A stretch of 41,776 nucleotides of DNA from Allokutzneria sp. A3M-2-11 16 (GCF_024213555.1 NZ_JANAVO010000027.1:1-41776); one strand, 5' to 3'. Shown: positions 18,423 to 26,829, counted from the first letter of the stretch. Made by a program: numbers and translations. The notes: generated by a model from the sequence alone, not told the origin.

Positions 18423-19322
18423 ATGACCGACAGCCCGCCGTACGCCCGCATCGTGGCGGAGCTGCGCCGCCGGATCACCGAGGGCGAGCTGGCCCCCGGC
18501 GACCGCCTCCCCTCCACCAGGCAGATCGCGATCCGCTGGGGCGTCGCGCTGGCGACCGCGACCAAGGCGCTGACCACGCTGAAGCAGGAGGGCTTGATCG
18601 TCGCGGAACCGCGCGTGGGCACCGTCGTCGCAGTAGCCCCGACCAAGCCGCGCCCGCCGGTGGAGCTCGGCGACGAGCTGAGCCGGGACCGGATCGTGCG
18701 CGCCGCCGTCGAGATCGCCGACGCGGAAGGGCTCGCGGCGGTGTCCATGCGCGGTGTCGCGGCGAAGCTCGGGGTCAGCGCGATGTCGCCGTACCGGCAC
18801 GTCGACGGCAAGGACGACCTCGTGCTGCTGATGGTGGACGCGGCCTACGGCGAGCTGGAGCCACCCGATCCGAAGATCAAGAGCTGGCGGGCGCGAGCGG
18901 AGACCGGCTCGCGCGGGCTGTGGGCGCTCTACCGCAGGCACCCGTGGCTGGCGCAGTTCACCACGCTGACCCGCCCGGTGATGCTGCCGAACCTCGCCGT
19001 GCACGCCGACTGGATGATCACCGCGCTCAGCGCCCCCGGCCGCACACCGACGCAGGTGATGAACCTGCACGTGCTGCTGTTCAGCTACGTGCAGGGGATC
19101 GCGGTGAACCTGGAGCGCGAGGCCCATGCGCGGGCCGCGACCGGGCTGACCGAGGAGGAGTGGATGGACACCCAGGCCGAGCAGTACCGGCTCGTCCGGG
19201 AGTCCGGGCGCTTCCCCGCGTTCAGCGGGCTGATGCGGGCGTTCGACGAGGAGGGCTACGACCTCGACCTCGATGAGATCTTCGAGCTCGGTCTCGCAGC
19301 CCTCCTCGACGGCATCCGCTAG
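18423..19322 (+). CDS. dual-HTH transcriptional regulator: GntR-type winged helix fused to TetR-type domain
   Basis: A 299-residue repressor with two DNA-binding domains. Residues about 5-72 form a GntR winged helix (YARIVAELRRRITEGELAPGDRLPSTRQIAIRWGV...ATKALTTLKQEGLIVAEPRVGTVV). Residues about 88-135 form a TetR helix-turn-helix (RDRIVRAAVEIADAEGLAAVSMRGVAAKLGVSAMSPYRHVDGKDDLVLLMVDAAYGEL). A TetR-type ligand/dimerisation domain follows to the C-terminus. Because both HTH domains look intact, it might contact two operator elements, which fits the paired sites upstream. Its likely target is the divergent FAD monooxygenase. I start it at ATG 18423 with GGAGAG upstream. Its stop directly abuts the stop of the convergent hydrolase gene. 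Confidence 0.92.
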   Translation: MTDSPPYARIVAELRRRITEGELAPGDRLPSTRQIAIRWGVALATATKALTTLKQEGLIVAEPRVGTVVAVAPTKPRPPVELGDELSRDRIVRAAVEIADAEGLAAVSMRGVAAKLGVSAMSPYRHVDGKDDLVLLMVDAAYGELEPPDPKIKSWRARAETGSRGLWALYRRHPWLAQFTTLTRPVMLPNLAVHADWMITALSAPGRTPTQVMNLHVLLFSYVQGIAVNLEREAHARAATGLTEEEWMDTQAEQYRLVRESGRFPAFSGLMRAFDEEGYDLDLDEIFELGLAALLDGIR

Positions 19323-20183
19323 TTACCTCGTGTGCGCCAGCACGGCCTCGGCCAGCTGAACGTGCACCTCAGGCGGGAGCGTGTGCCCCATACCCTCGAT
19401 CTCCAGGTACTCCGCGCCCGGGATCTCCTTGGCGATCAGCTTGCCGTGACCGGGTTTCACCGGCTCCTCGCTGCCCTCGATCACCAGCGTCGGCGCGGTG
19501 ATCTCGCCCAGCCTGCCCTCCGGCTCGAAGTCCGGGTCGGCCGCCCACGCCAGCCGGTGGTTGCCCACCGTGGCCGGGTCGCGGTCCCGGTCGCGCATGC
19601 GTTCCTCCAGCTCTCGTTGCGCGTCGGCGTCGAAGGGCAGCACCGTGCCGTGCAGCGTCCGCGCCACCTCGATCGCGAAGTCCTCCCCCGGCGGCGAGGT
19701 GAACAGCTTGACGAACTCCTCCTTCGGCATGGGCAGGCTGCCCGGCTCTTGCGGTTCGCCGGTCAGCGCCCGCATCACCACCATGCCCTCGCCACCGCCG
19801 AGCGGGGAGGAGCCGATCGTGGTCAGGCTGGCGATCCGCTCCGGGTGCTCCAGCGCGAGCCACTGGCCGAGCAGCCCGCCCGCGGAGTGCCCGACCAGGT
19901 GCACCCGGTCGATGCCGAGCGCGTCGAGCAGCCCGAGGACGTCGTCCCGGATGTCCGCCCAGGTGTAGGGCGTCGTGGCGAAGTCCAGCGCGCTCGACCG
20001 GCCGGTGTCGCGGTGGTCGTAGCGGATCACCCGGCGCCCGCCCGCGGCGATCCGGCCGACCAGCTCGTCCGGCCACAGCAGGCCCTGCGACATCGACCCC
20101 ATGACGAGCAGTACCGGCGGGTGGGTCGGGTCCCCGAACTCCTCGACCCACAGTTCCACGTCGTTGACCTCGATGATTGGCAT
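19323..20183 (-). CDS. alpha/beta-fold hydrolase (RdmC-like esterase family)
   Basis: A 286-residue cytoplasmic alpha/beta-hydrolase. It has an oxyanion-region LLVMGSMSQGLLWP, the strand RVIRYDHRDTGRSS, the nucleophile elbow VGHSAGG, the acid in VIEGSEEPVKPGHG and the histidine in EGMGHTLPP. This pattern is common among actinobacterial esterases related to aclacinomycin methylesterase, though the substrate is unknown. It follows the LAL regulator gene by 53 nt on the same strand and may be the last gene of that cluster. Confidence 0.9.
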   Translation of the reverse strand: MPIIEVNDVELWVEEFGDPTHPPVLLVMGSMSQGLLWPDELVGRIAAGGRRVIRYDHRDTGRSSALDFATTPYTWADIRDDVLGLLDALGIDRVHLVGHSAGGLLGQWLALEHPERIASLTTIGSSPLGGGEGMVVMRALTGEPQEPGSLPMPKEEFVKLFTSPPGEDFAIEVARTLHGTVLPFDADAQRELEERMRDRDRDPATVGNHRLAWAADPDFEPEGRLGEITAPTLVIEGSEEPVKPGHGKLIAKEIPGAEYLEIEGMGHTLPPEVHVQLAEAVLAHTR

Positions 20184-20236
20184 GCGGCTACTTTCGTCGA
20201 GGTGGTCCCTGGTGCCATCAGTAGGACCACTGGTGG

Positions 20237-22783
20237 TTACTGGCTCAGTAGCCGCGCCAGCTCGGTACGGGTGCTGACGCCGAGCTTCGGATAGATCTTG
20301 TACAGGTGGTACTCGACCGTGCGCGGGCTGAGGAACAGGCGCGCGGCGACGTCCTTGTTGGACACGCCCTCGGCCACGAGCTGCGCGATCCGCAGCTCCT
20401 GCGGTGTCAGTTGTGCGTGTTCGGTTCGCTTACCGGCTTCGCCCGCCGCTCGTAGCTCGCCCAGCGCCCGCTTTTCCCACGGCCGCGCGCCGAGCCTGCC
20501 GAAGATCTCCGCCGCTGTCCGCAGGTGCGGCCGGGCCTCGCTGACCTGACGATCTCTTCTTAGCCGTTCGCCGAGCAGCAAGGCCGTTCGCGCACGGCCG
20601 TACTCATCGTCGGTTTCCAGTGCTTTTGCGTACAGCGGCACGGCGTCGTCTTCCACCAGCGCGCGGCAGCGGGCGACGAGTGCCTGTGCGCGCGGCGTTG
20701 TGGCGTTCGCCGACCACTGCTTCAGGAACTCGACGCTTTTCCTTGCTGCGTCGAGGTTTCCGCTCGCCACGGCGGCTTCGACCCGGTCGGCGGTGGAGCC
20801 CCAGACCACGACCGGGTGCCCCGTCGTCATCGCCGTGAGCCGGTCGTGTGCTTCTTGGAACCGTCCCGCGCCCAGGTCGAGCAGCGCCAGCGCGTAGTGC
20901 GCCACACCCACGCGCAGCTCGACCCGGTGGGGGATCGCGATCGCCAGGGCTTCGTTCGCGAACGTCCGGCAGTCGTCCTCGCGGCCCTGGATCGCCGCCA
21001 CCACCGCGAGATTGGCCAGGTGAGCCGCCGCGCAGTTGACGTATCCGGCTTCCCTTGCCAGGGCAAGACCTTCCTCGGAGAGCGCCGCGCTGTGCGCGAG
21101 GTTGCCGTTCATCCGCTCAGCCGTCGCGGCGAACTCCAGCACCACGGGCAGCGTGCCCACCATGCCCGACACCCGCGCCACGCGTCCGGCTCGCGCGGCG
21201 AAGTCGGCTGCCGCATCGCCTTCGCCCAGGTGGCTCGCGGCCGCCGCCGCCCACAGCAGTTCGCTCGCGTCTTCTTTGGGTGTGGCTTTCCGCAGAATCG
21301 CCGTTCCCTTGGCAGTTTCCCCGGCCTGGAGGGCGGCCGTGCCGACGAGCACGTCGCGCAGGAAGCTTGGTTCGAGTGGCTCAGCCCGTCGTCCCACCTC
21401 GATCGCGACCGCGGTGTCCCCGACGTAGGAGGCGGCCTCGGCGGCGTCCGCCAGCAGCTCGATCCGATCACCCGCCGCGTCCAGGAAGATCCGCATCGCC
21501 TCCCCAGCGTCCCCGGAGTTCAGTTCGAACCGCCCGCGCAGCTGCTCCAGTTCCGGCGCGTTGTGCAGTGCTCGCGCTTGTGCCAGCAGGCTCCGCGCCT
21601 GCCCCGGCTTTCCGCCCAGCCAAGCCGATTCCGCCGCCTTTGCCAGGCGCTGTGCTCTTTTATCGGGCTTCGGTGTGAGCGCGGCGGCTCGGGCCAGCGC
21701 TGTCGCCGCGTCGGCGTAACCGCCTCTTTCCCGTGCCCTTTGTGCCGATTCCGTGAGCGCTTGCGCGACGCTTTCGTCCGGTCCGAGCGCCGCTTCCGCT
21801 CTGTGCTGCGCTTCGCGATCCGCGTCGTCCACCGCGTCCGCGAGCTGTTCGTGCACTTGCCGCTTTTCCGCGGACCCGGCGGCCGTGACCACCGCGGAGC
21901 GAACCAGAGGATGGCGAAAGCGGATCGTCGCTTCTCTCACCGTGACGAGCCCGCTTTCTTCGGCAGCTTGCAGTGCCGTTGGTTCCGCTCCCGCGCGCAG
22001 CACGACTCCGAGCTCGCCGCGTCCGTCGAGCGCGGCGATGAGCAGTGCGTGCTTCGTCTCTTCTTCCAACCGCGCGATCTGGTCCCCGAATACGTTCTTG
22101 ATCGGCAGCGGATCGGGCAACGGCTCTGTTCCGTCCAGCTGCTCTGGCGTCAGCAGCTCTTGGACCTCGCGAAGTGCGAGCGGATTTCCGCTGGTCAGCC
22201 TCGTGATCTCAGCGATCGGCGCCGCTTTCGGCAGAAGCTTCGCGGCGCTCGCTTCGTCGAGTCCGTTGAGGTGCAGCTGCCGCACTCCACGGAGTGCGTG
22301 TCGCACTTCGCTCGTGTCCCTCGCCGCGATCAGGAGGCGCACCTTTTCGCCACGCAGCCTCCGCGCCGCGAAGAGCAACGCGTCCGCCGATGCTTGGTCG
22401 AGCCACTGGAAGTCGTCGATCACGCACAGCAGCCCGTCCGGCTCCGCCGCTTCGATCAGCAACGACAAGACGGCCGCAGACACCAGGAACCGGTCTTCGC
22501 TTCGAGGTGCTGCCAGCCCCAGTGCCGCCTTGATCGCGTCCCGCTGCGCTTCCGGGAGTGCGTCCGCGAGGTGCGCCACCGGCCGCAGAAGTTGGTGCAG
22601 CGCAGCGAATGCGAGCCCCGACTCCGGCTCCGCTCCCGTCGCCCACAACGCGTTCTTGGCTACCGCTTCCAACAAGGCCGATTTGCCCGCCCCGGGCTCG
22701 CCGAGCACCGCCAGCGCGCTTTGTTCGCCGTTCAGGAACTCGTCGAGCTCGGCCAGTTCCGCTTCGCGACCGATGAGTGTCAT
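20237..22783 (-). CDS. LAL-family LuxR transcriptional regulator (large ATP-binding activator)
   Basis: An 848-residue regulator. An N-terminal AAA/STAND ATPase has Walker A G28EPGAGKS35 and Walker B LLCVIDDFQWLD with D123-D124. A long helical TPR-like sensor region, rich in Ala and Leu, covers roughly residues 330-780. A LuxR/GerE helix-turn-helix forms the last about 55 residues (LTPQELRIAQLVAEGVSNKDVAARLFLSPRTVEYHLYKIYPKLGV). Such proteins activate antibiotic or catabolic clusters on ligand and ATP binding. The ATG at 22783 overlaps the upstream metallo-hydrolase stop by 4 nt, so the regulator is translated from the same message. Longer frames to 23002 run into that gene and are rejected. 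Confidence 0.94.
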   Translation of the reverse strand: MTLIGREAELAELDEFLNGEQSALAVLGEPGAGKSALLEAVAKNALWATGAEPESGLAFAALHQLLRPVAHLADALPEAQRDAIKAALGLAAPRSEDRFLVSAAVLSLLIEAAEPDGLLCVIDDFQWLDQASADALLFAARRLRGEKVRLLIAARDTSEVRHALRGVRQLHLNGLDEASAAKLLPKAAPIAEITRLTSGNPLALREVQELLTPEQLDGTEPLPDPLPIKNVFGDQIARLEEETKHALLIAALDGRGELGVVLRAGAEPTALQAAEESGLVTVREATIRFRHPLVRSAVVTAAGSAEKRQVHEQLADAVDDADREAQHRAEAALGPDESVAQALTESAQRARERGGYADAATALARAAALTPKPDKRAQRLAKAAESAWLGGKPGQARSLLAQARALHNAPELEQLRGRFELNSGDAGEAMRIFLDAAGDRIELLADAAEAASYVGDTAVAIEVGRRAEPLEPSFLRDVLVGTAALQAGETAKGTAILRKATPKEDASELLWAAAAASHLGEGDAAADFAARAGRVARVSGMVGTLPVVLEFAATAERMNGNLAHSAALSEEGLALAREAGYVNCAAAHLANLAVVAAIQGREDDCRTFANEALAIAIPHRVELRVGVAHYALALLDLGAGRFQEAHDRLTAMTTGHPVVVWGSTADRVEAAVASGNLDAARKSVEFLKQWSANATTPRAQALVARCRALVEDDAVPLYAKALETDDEYGRARTALLLGERLRRDRQVSEARPHLRTAAEIFGRLGARPWEKRALGELRAAGEAGKRTEHAQLTPQELRIAQLVAEGVSNKDVAARLFLSPRTVEYHLYKIYPKLGVSTRTELARLLSQ

Positions 22784-23694
22784 GTCAGTGTTCGTGTTTC
22801 TCCGATGGCCAGCGCCCACAGGTCCGCCGGTTCCCGCCCCGCCTCCGCCCACGCTTTCTTGACAAGGCGCAGCGGCTCGTCCATCGGCTCCTTCGTCAAC
22901 GCGAACGTGCCCCAGTGCATCGCCGCAAGTCGTTGTGCCCCAACGTCTTCGAGCGCTTGAACCGCTTCTTCGGGGTTGATGTGCACCGGCTTCATGAACC
23001 ACCGCGGCTCGTACGCTCCGATCGGCAGCATCGCCACGTCGATGCCCGGGTAGCGCTCACCGATCTCCGCGAACCACTTGCCGTATCCCGAATCGCCCGC
23101 GTGATACGTCCTCGTCCCGTCCGGCGCCGTGATCACCCAGCCGCCCCACAGCGTCGAGCACGTGTCGAACGGCCCCCGGCGACTCCAGTGGTGCGCAGGC
23201 ACGAAGTCGAACTTGAGCCCGGCGACCGTCGCCGACTCCCACCAGTCCAGCTCGGTGACATTGTGGAACCCGCGCTTCGCGAACCAGGCTTTCAGCCCGA
23301 GCCCCACCAGAATCGGCGTGTCCCTCGGCAACCTCTTGATCGTCGGCGAGTCCAGGTGGTCGTAGTGGTCGTGGCTGATCACCACCGCGTCGATCTTCGG
23401 CAGGTCGCTCCACGCCAGCCCCGGCGGCGTCAGCCTCCTAGTGCCACCCGGAATCCGCGCCGCCCACACCGGATCGGTCAGGATCGACACCCCGTTGAGC
23501 CGCACCAGGTAGGTCGAGTGCCCCACCCACGTCCAGCTCGTCGTGCCCGCGGGCAGCCCGCCGCGCGCGATCGGCACTAGGTCCGCGTTCTCCCCGCTCC
23601 CGCCGAACCCCCCGTTCTCGCGCAGTATCCGGGCCAGGTCGCGAATCCTCGGCAACGGCGAGGTCAGGCGGTCTCGGTAGTTCTGGCGGGCCAT
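22780..23694 (-). CDS. MBL-fold metal-dependent hydrolase (NAPE-PLD/UlaG-like)
   Basis: A 304-residue metallo-beta-lactamase-fold enzyme of the group containing NAPE-hydrolysing phospholipase D. WVGHSTYLVRLNGVSILTDPVW precedes the metal motif SHDHYDHLD. Later ligands are in FVPAHHWS, HAGDSGY and MHWGTFAL. In this group the lipid or phosphodiester substrate is often unknown. The ATG at 23694 is favoured because it lies 4 nt after the upstream gene's stop and gives the usual MARQNYRDR-type start. It overlaps the LAL regulator by 4 nt (ATGA). Confidence 0.9.
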   Translation of the reverse strand: MARQNYRDRLTSPLPRIRDLARILRENGGFGGSGENADLVPIARGGLPAGTTSWTWVGHSTYLVRLNGVSILTDPVWAARIPGGTRRLTPPGLAWSDLPKIDAVVISHDHYDHLDSPTIKRLPRDTPILVGLGLKAWFAKRGFHNVTELDWWESATVAGLKFDFVPAHHWSRRGPFDTCSTLWGGWVITAPDGTRTYHAGDSGYGKWFAEIGERYPGIDVAMLPIGAYEPRWFMKPVHINPEEAVQALEDVGAQRLAAMHWGTFALTKEPMDEPLRLVKKAWAEAGREPADLWALAIGETRTLT

Positions 23695-23698
23695 GCCG

Positions 23699-24037
23699 TC
23701 AGTCTGCCACCGCGCGCTCGCTCCGGTACTCGTCAAGCAATGCGAAGAACATCTCCATCGCGGGCTTGTGCTCTGCCTCCGCCAGGCGCTCGACCTCCGC
23801 CGCCCAGCCCAGCGGACTCGACCCGCCCCGCCTCTCCCACAACCATTCGGCGAACCGACCCCCGTTCCCGAAGTCGAACTGCTCGTCGACCTCGTGCACC
23901 TCCAGGGCGACCCAGTACCCCGTCAGGATCGAGTCCAGATGCTGCACTGAGCTGCGCCGCACCCACATCCCCGGCCGCTGCCGAACTTCCTCCAGGAAGT
24001 CGTACACATCCCGCAGTTCAGCCACGTGCTTCGGCAC
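23699..24037 (-). CDS. small unknown protein (immunity-protein-like composition)
   Basis: A 112-residue acidic protein, conserved-looking but not one I can name. Features are RPGMWVRRSSVQHLDSILTGYWVALEVHEVDE, then FGNGGRFAEWLWERRGGSSPLGWAAEVERLAEAE, and a final helix EMFFALLDEYRSERA. Similar Trp- and acid-rich small proteins occur among polymorphic-toxin immunity proteins, but no toxin gene is present, so that remains a guess. It sits 3 nt after the GNAT gene and 4 nt before the metallo-hydrolase start, so it is clearly within the operon. Confidence 0.7.
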   Translation of the reverse strand: MPKHVAELRDVYDFLEEVRQRPGMWVRRSSVQHLDSILTGYWVALEVHEVDEQFDFGNGGRFAEWLWERRGGSSPLGWAAEVERLAEAEHKPAMEMFFALLDEYRSERAVAD

Positions 24038-24040
24038 TCG

Positions 24041-24436
24041 TCACCCCAGTCTGATCAGCCCTGCTTGGGTCGGCCTGAACCCGCAGCTGTCGATGTAGAA
24101 CCCGCGCAAGTGCTCTTCGAAGTCCACATGCAACCACTCACACCCGTTTGCCCTGGCGTGCTCCGTCACCGTTCTTATCAGCTCCGTCCCCACACCCTGC
24201 CTCTGCACCTTCTTCGCCGCCAATGTGTCCAGCACGAACGCGTGCACCCCGCCGTCCCAGGCCACATTCACGAACCCCACCAGCTGTTCCCGCTGACGCG
24301 CGCACACCCACCCCAGGCTGTGCGCGTTCACCTGCCCCCACCAGTCGTCGTCACGGACCCGCCCCCCGAAACCCTCCGCGTGCAGCCCGTTGACCTCCGC
24401 GTTCCCGAACTCCCCGCGCCACTCATACGTGATCAT
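24041..24436 (-). CDS. GNAT-family N-acetyltransferase
   Basis: A 131-residue GNAT acetyltransferase that uses acetyl-CoA to modify a small amine or protein N-terminus. The pantetheine-binding motif A is VLDTLAAKKVQRQGVGTELIRTVTEHARANGCEWLHVDFEE (Q/RxxGxG/A within QRQGVGTEL). A terminal GFYIDSCGFRPTQAGLIRL strand is typical of the fold. It is the first gene of the minus-strand cluster running through the LAL regulator, divergent from the NUDIX gene across 54 nt. Confidence 0.9.
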   Translation of the reverse strand: MITYEWRGEFGNAEVNGLHAEGFGGRVRDDDWWGQVNAHSLGWVCARQREQLVGFVNVAWDGGVHAFVLDTLAAKKVQRQGVGTELIRTVTEHARANGCEWLHVDFEEHLRGFYIDSCGFRPTQAGLIRLG

Positions 24437-24490
24437 CCCGCCACTTTTGCTTACCCTGACGTTCTGAGCACTCGACTTTCAGGGAGCCAC

Positions 24491-24964
24491 ATGGGCCGCC
24501 GCGTCGACTACCTCAATGACCCCAACGCCCCGCGCGCCAACAGCATCCGCCCCGCCGTCAGCGCCTTCGTCCAGGACCCGCGCGGCCGCATCCTCATGAT
24601 CCGCCGCACCGACAACGACCTGTACGCGCTCCCCGGCGGCGGCCAGGAACCCGGCGAGACCCTCACCCAGACTGTCTTCCGCGAGGTCGAGGAGGAGACC
24701 GGCATCCACGTCGCGGTCACCGGCCTCATCGGCATCTACTCCAACCCGGCCCACGTCATCGCCTACTCCGACGGCGAGGTCCGCCAGGAGTTCTCCATCT
24801 GCTTCCGCGCAGACCCCGTCGGCGGCGCACTCCGCACCAGCGCCGAGTCCAAGGAAGTCCACTGGGTGGAGGCGGATCGCCTGGACGAGCTGGACATCCA
24901 CCCCTCCATCCGCCTCCGTATTCGGCACGGGTTTGAGGTGAAAATTGAACCAATCTTTACGTAG
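24491..24964 (+). CDS. NUDIX hydrolase
   Basis: A 157-residue pyrophosphohydrolase. The complete Nudix box GGGQEPGETLTQTVFREVEEETGIHV fits Gx5Ex7REUxEExGU, with the REVEEE glutamates as metal ligands. The RPAVSAFVQDPRGRILMIRR strand-loop precedes it and EVHWVEADRLDELDIHPSIRLRI follows. It would hydrolyse a nucleoside diphosphate linked to another moiety; the substrate is unknown. The ATG at 24491 has AGGGAG 4 nt upstream. The composition of the last codons is already AT-richer, leading into the AT-rich islet. Confidence 0.93.
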   Translation: MGRRVDYLNDPNAPRANSIRPAVSAFVQDPRGRILMIRRTDNDLYALPGGGQEPGETLTQTVFREVEEETGIHVAVTGLIGIYSNPAHVIAYSDGEVRQEFSICFRADPVGGALRTSAESKEVHWVEADRLDELDIHPSIRLRIRHGFEVKIEPIFT

Positions 24965-25042
24965 GAAGCTGGAGTTGTGCGCTAGATGCTTCTATGGTGA
25001 GTGGGGATGAACACTTGGTCAGCTGAATTATATCTACCTAAT

Positions 25043-25969
25043 TTATTCGGTGTCGAGCTGATCCTCGTGAGCGACCAGGCTTATGAAACTATAGGTGGCC
25101 TCTGTTAGCTGGCCAAGTCTGTTTCTGTGTCGAATTTCGACAACTCTCATCTGTACGTAATTGCGAAGCCTAAATTCTAGTCGTGCCAGAATTTCGGGAT
25201 TCACGGATACCTCGTATGTTGCAGAGCGCTTGTTGCTCGGGTTTGCCTTAAGCTTTACTGTCCCCCTGAGGCTCTGTTCGTAAATGTATCCCGCAATAGT
25301 TCGCTCGTGTTGTTCAAGTCTGCTCTCAAGTAGCTCTCTTGCGTAAGACCTGCCAGTCCTTGTTAGCTTAGATGAACGTCTCGGGCTTGTGGGTGACCTC
25401 CATAGAAGTTCCAGGGTGAGATCTCGGTTGTCCAGTACCGAAATTAGCTTGTTCAACTTATTTATGAGCTCTGGTTGGCTCAGCTGTGTGATTGCCGCTG
25501 GGTTGAGCTGGTTTTCCAGTGCATCGTGGACATCCAGAACCTTGCGAACGGCGGAGTCGACTACGGACGATACGCCATCGATGCCGCCATCGAATTCGCG
25601 CGTGGCGACCTTTGGATGTAGTCTCAGGACTGCGCTACCGCCGCCTATTCCGATCAGTTCCATTCTGGTCAGGTCATTCTTGGCAGTGTCTGGAAGGGCT
25701 GCATCGATCTCTGCTTGGAGCGGGCCGAGCAGTTCGTGTACAACATGGACATCTAGAGAGCCAAAGCCAACATCGGGACCTTCTACGTGAACGTCGAGCC
25801 ACGGAGAATAGCCAGCGCCAGGGTCCATCCTTTGGGCGGCGTCCAAGATTGCGTGATCGAGCACATGTACAAGATCATCCGCTGGATCGTCATCTAGATC
25901 TTCGAAGAACCTCGCTGCGGCGGCTTCTCGGTCATCGAGCAGGCGGTCCCAGGAGTCATCGCTGCTCAC
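25043..25969 (-). CDS. unknown protein, partner of the DUF6932-like nucleotidyltransferase
   Basis: A 308-residue protein of no family I can name. The N-terminus is acidic (DDSWDRLLDDREAAAARFFEDLDDDPADDLVHVLD). The middle contains RMELIGIGGGSAVLRLHPK, a strand-turn-strand carrying a G-S-x-x-L pattern, then a helix (VVDSAVRKVLDVHDALENQ). The C-terminal part (SLRGTVKLKANP...YEVSVNPEILARLEFRLRNYVQMRVVEIRHRN) looks beta-rich and basic. There is no signal or membrane segment. The GTG start at 25969 overlaps the stop of the upstream nucleotidyltransferase by 4 nt (GTGA), so the two are made together. Codon use is far more A/T-rich at third positions than in the surrounding genes, consistent with transfer. 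Confidence 0.78.
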   Translation of the reverse strand: MSSDDSWDRLLDDREAAAARFFEDLDDDPADDLVHVLDHAILDAAQRMDPGAGYSPWLDVHVEGPDVGFGSLDVHVVHELLGPLQAEIDAALPDTAKNDLTRMELIGIGGGSAVLRLHPKVATREFDGGIDGVSSVVDSAVRKVLDVHDALENQLNPAAITQLSQPELINKLNKLISVLDNRDLTLELLWRSPTSPRRSSKLTRTGRSYARELLESRLEQHERTIAGYIYEQSLRGTVKLKANPSNKRSATYEVSVNPEILARLEFRLRNYVQMRVVEIRHRNRLGQLTEATYSFISLVAHEDQLDTE

Positions 25970-26541
25970 GGGCGTTCCACCTCCAAGTAACCTCGTCGTG
26001 GCGGCGCGTCCTCTAGCAGTGGAGCTAGCTTCGGTCCAGGTGGGCGCACTCGCTGCCACCAATCGTCCAGCGAACCCCGTCGTTCAAGATAGTCCCGAGT
26101 CAGTGATCTGGCACTGTTGGGTCGCAGGGTGGACGTGGAAGGTACCCAGTCGAGGACGAATGGTTCTACTCTGAAGTTTGCGACGATGCTGTCTCTGTGC
26201 TCGATCAGACGTCTGAGAGCTTTGGAGCCACGTTGTCCTTGTGCTTCGAGTAGTGCATGTCGATCTATGACTGGAGTGACGTCGAGGTCATCCGGATCTA
26301 GCTTCATTGAAATGAAACTTCCCGCGAGCCATATCAGTTTCAGTACTCGTCCCACGCCAGCATTATCCTCGGCGACTTTCCAGGCCGCTAGGTAACTTCG
26401 AAATCCATCCCAAATAAGTTGACGTGTCGAGGATTGGGAAAAGTCTCTGTGGGCAACGAAGCGTGCTTGGACTTCTGAGAGGTTTACCCGGTAGCGGCCT
26501 GGAGGGAGGTGTCCAGAGGTAGTGTGGAGTTCGGGAAGCAT
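25966..26541 (-). CDS. DUF6932-like nucleotidyltransferase-fold protein
   Basis: A 191-residue protein beginning LPELHTTSGHLPPGRYRVNLSEVQARFVAH, the recognisable opening of DUF6932-type proteins. It carries a minimal nucleotidyltransferase motif, LIWLAGSFISMKLDPDDLDV: G74-S75 followed by the acidic cluster D82, D84, D85 and D87. In this superfamily such acidic residues bind Mg and a nucleotide, and small members often serve as toxins, antitoxins or RNA-modifying enzymes. Activity here is inferred from the motif only. AGGAGG lies 10 nt before ATG 26541. The gene is AT-rich relative to its surroundings and overlaps its partner gene by 4 nt. Confidence 0.72.
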   Translation of the reverse strand: MLPELHTTSGHLPPGRYRVNLSEVQARFVAHRDFSQSSTRQLIWDGFRSYLAAWKVAEDNAGVGRVLKLIWLAGSFISMKLDPDDLDVTPVIDRHALLEAQGQRGSKALRRLIEHRDSIVANFRVEPFVLDWVPSTSTLRPNSARSLTRDYLERRGSLDDWWQRVRPPGPKLAPLLEDAPPRRGYLEVERP

Positions 26542-26829
26542 AGCCGGACAACCTCCTGGCCTCGGTGAGTGGACGTGCACGCTCTATTCGATCGTCGATG
26601 TGTGGGCTGCCGTTGTTACGACGGCAATCAAAATGTGTTCTTGGTGTAGGCAAAGCGAGAGCAATCGTGTCTGTTGGTGCTGCCTCGCGGTCGTCCTCTG
26701 GCGTGGGTGAGAAGGTGTAGGTGACGGCAGCGCAGAGCGGCATCAGTCTCGACCGTGTGCACTTGACCTGAAGGCTTGTTGAGGTTGTTGGGTGTGGGGG
26801 ACAGCGGTCAACAAGGTGGAGGAGTGGGC
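26542..26829. other. 288-nt non-coding gap between the AT-rich pair and the quinone oxidoreductase
   Basis: No convincing gene is present. The gap must carry the divergent promoters of both flanking units. Visible elements are a small hairpin TGCCGT/ACGGCA with a 7-nt loop (26608-26626), TTGACC at 26763-26768, and an 8-bp inverted repeat CTTGTTGA/TCAACAAG (26775-26782 and 26808-26815) just before the oxidoreductase ribosome-binding site. Composition is AT-rich until about 26760. Confidence 0.5.

Noticed and set aside
20816-22960. 714-residue plus-strand open frame across the LAL regulator
   Set aside because: Shadow frame; the minus strand has Walker motifs and a LuxR HTH.
26363-26743. 126-residue minus-strand frame upstream of the nucleotidyltransferase
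   Set aside because: It overlaps the well-supported nucleotidyltransferase in another frame, with no recognisable domain and no good start signal.
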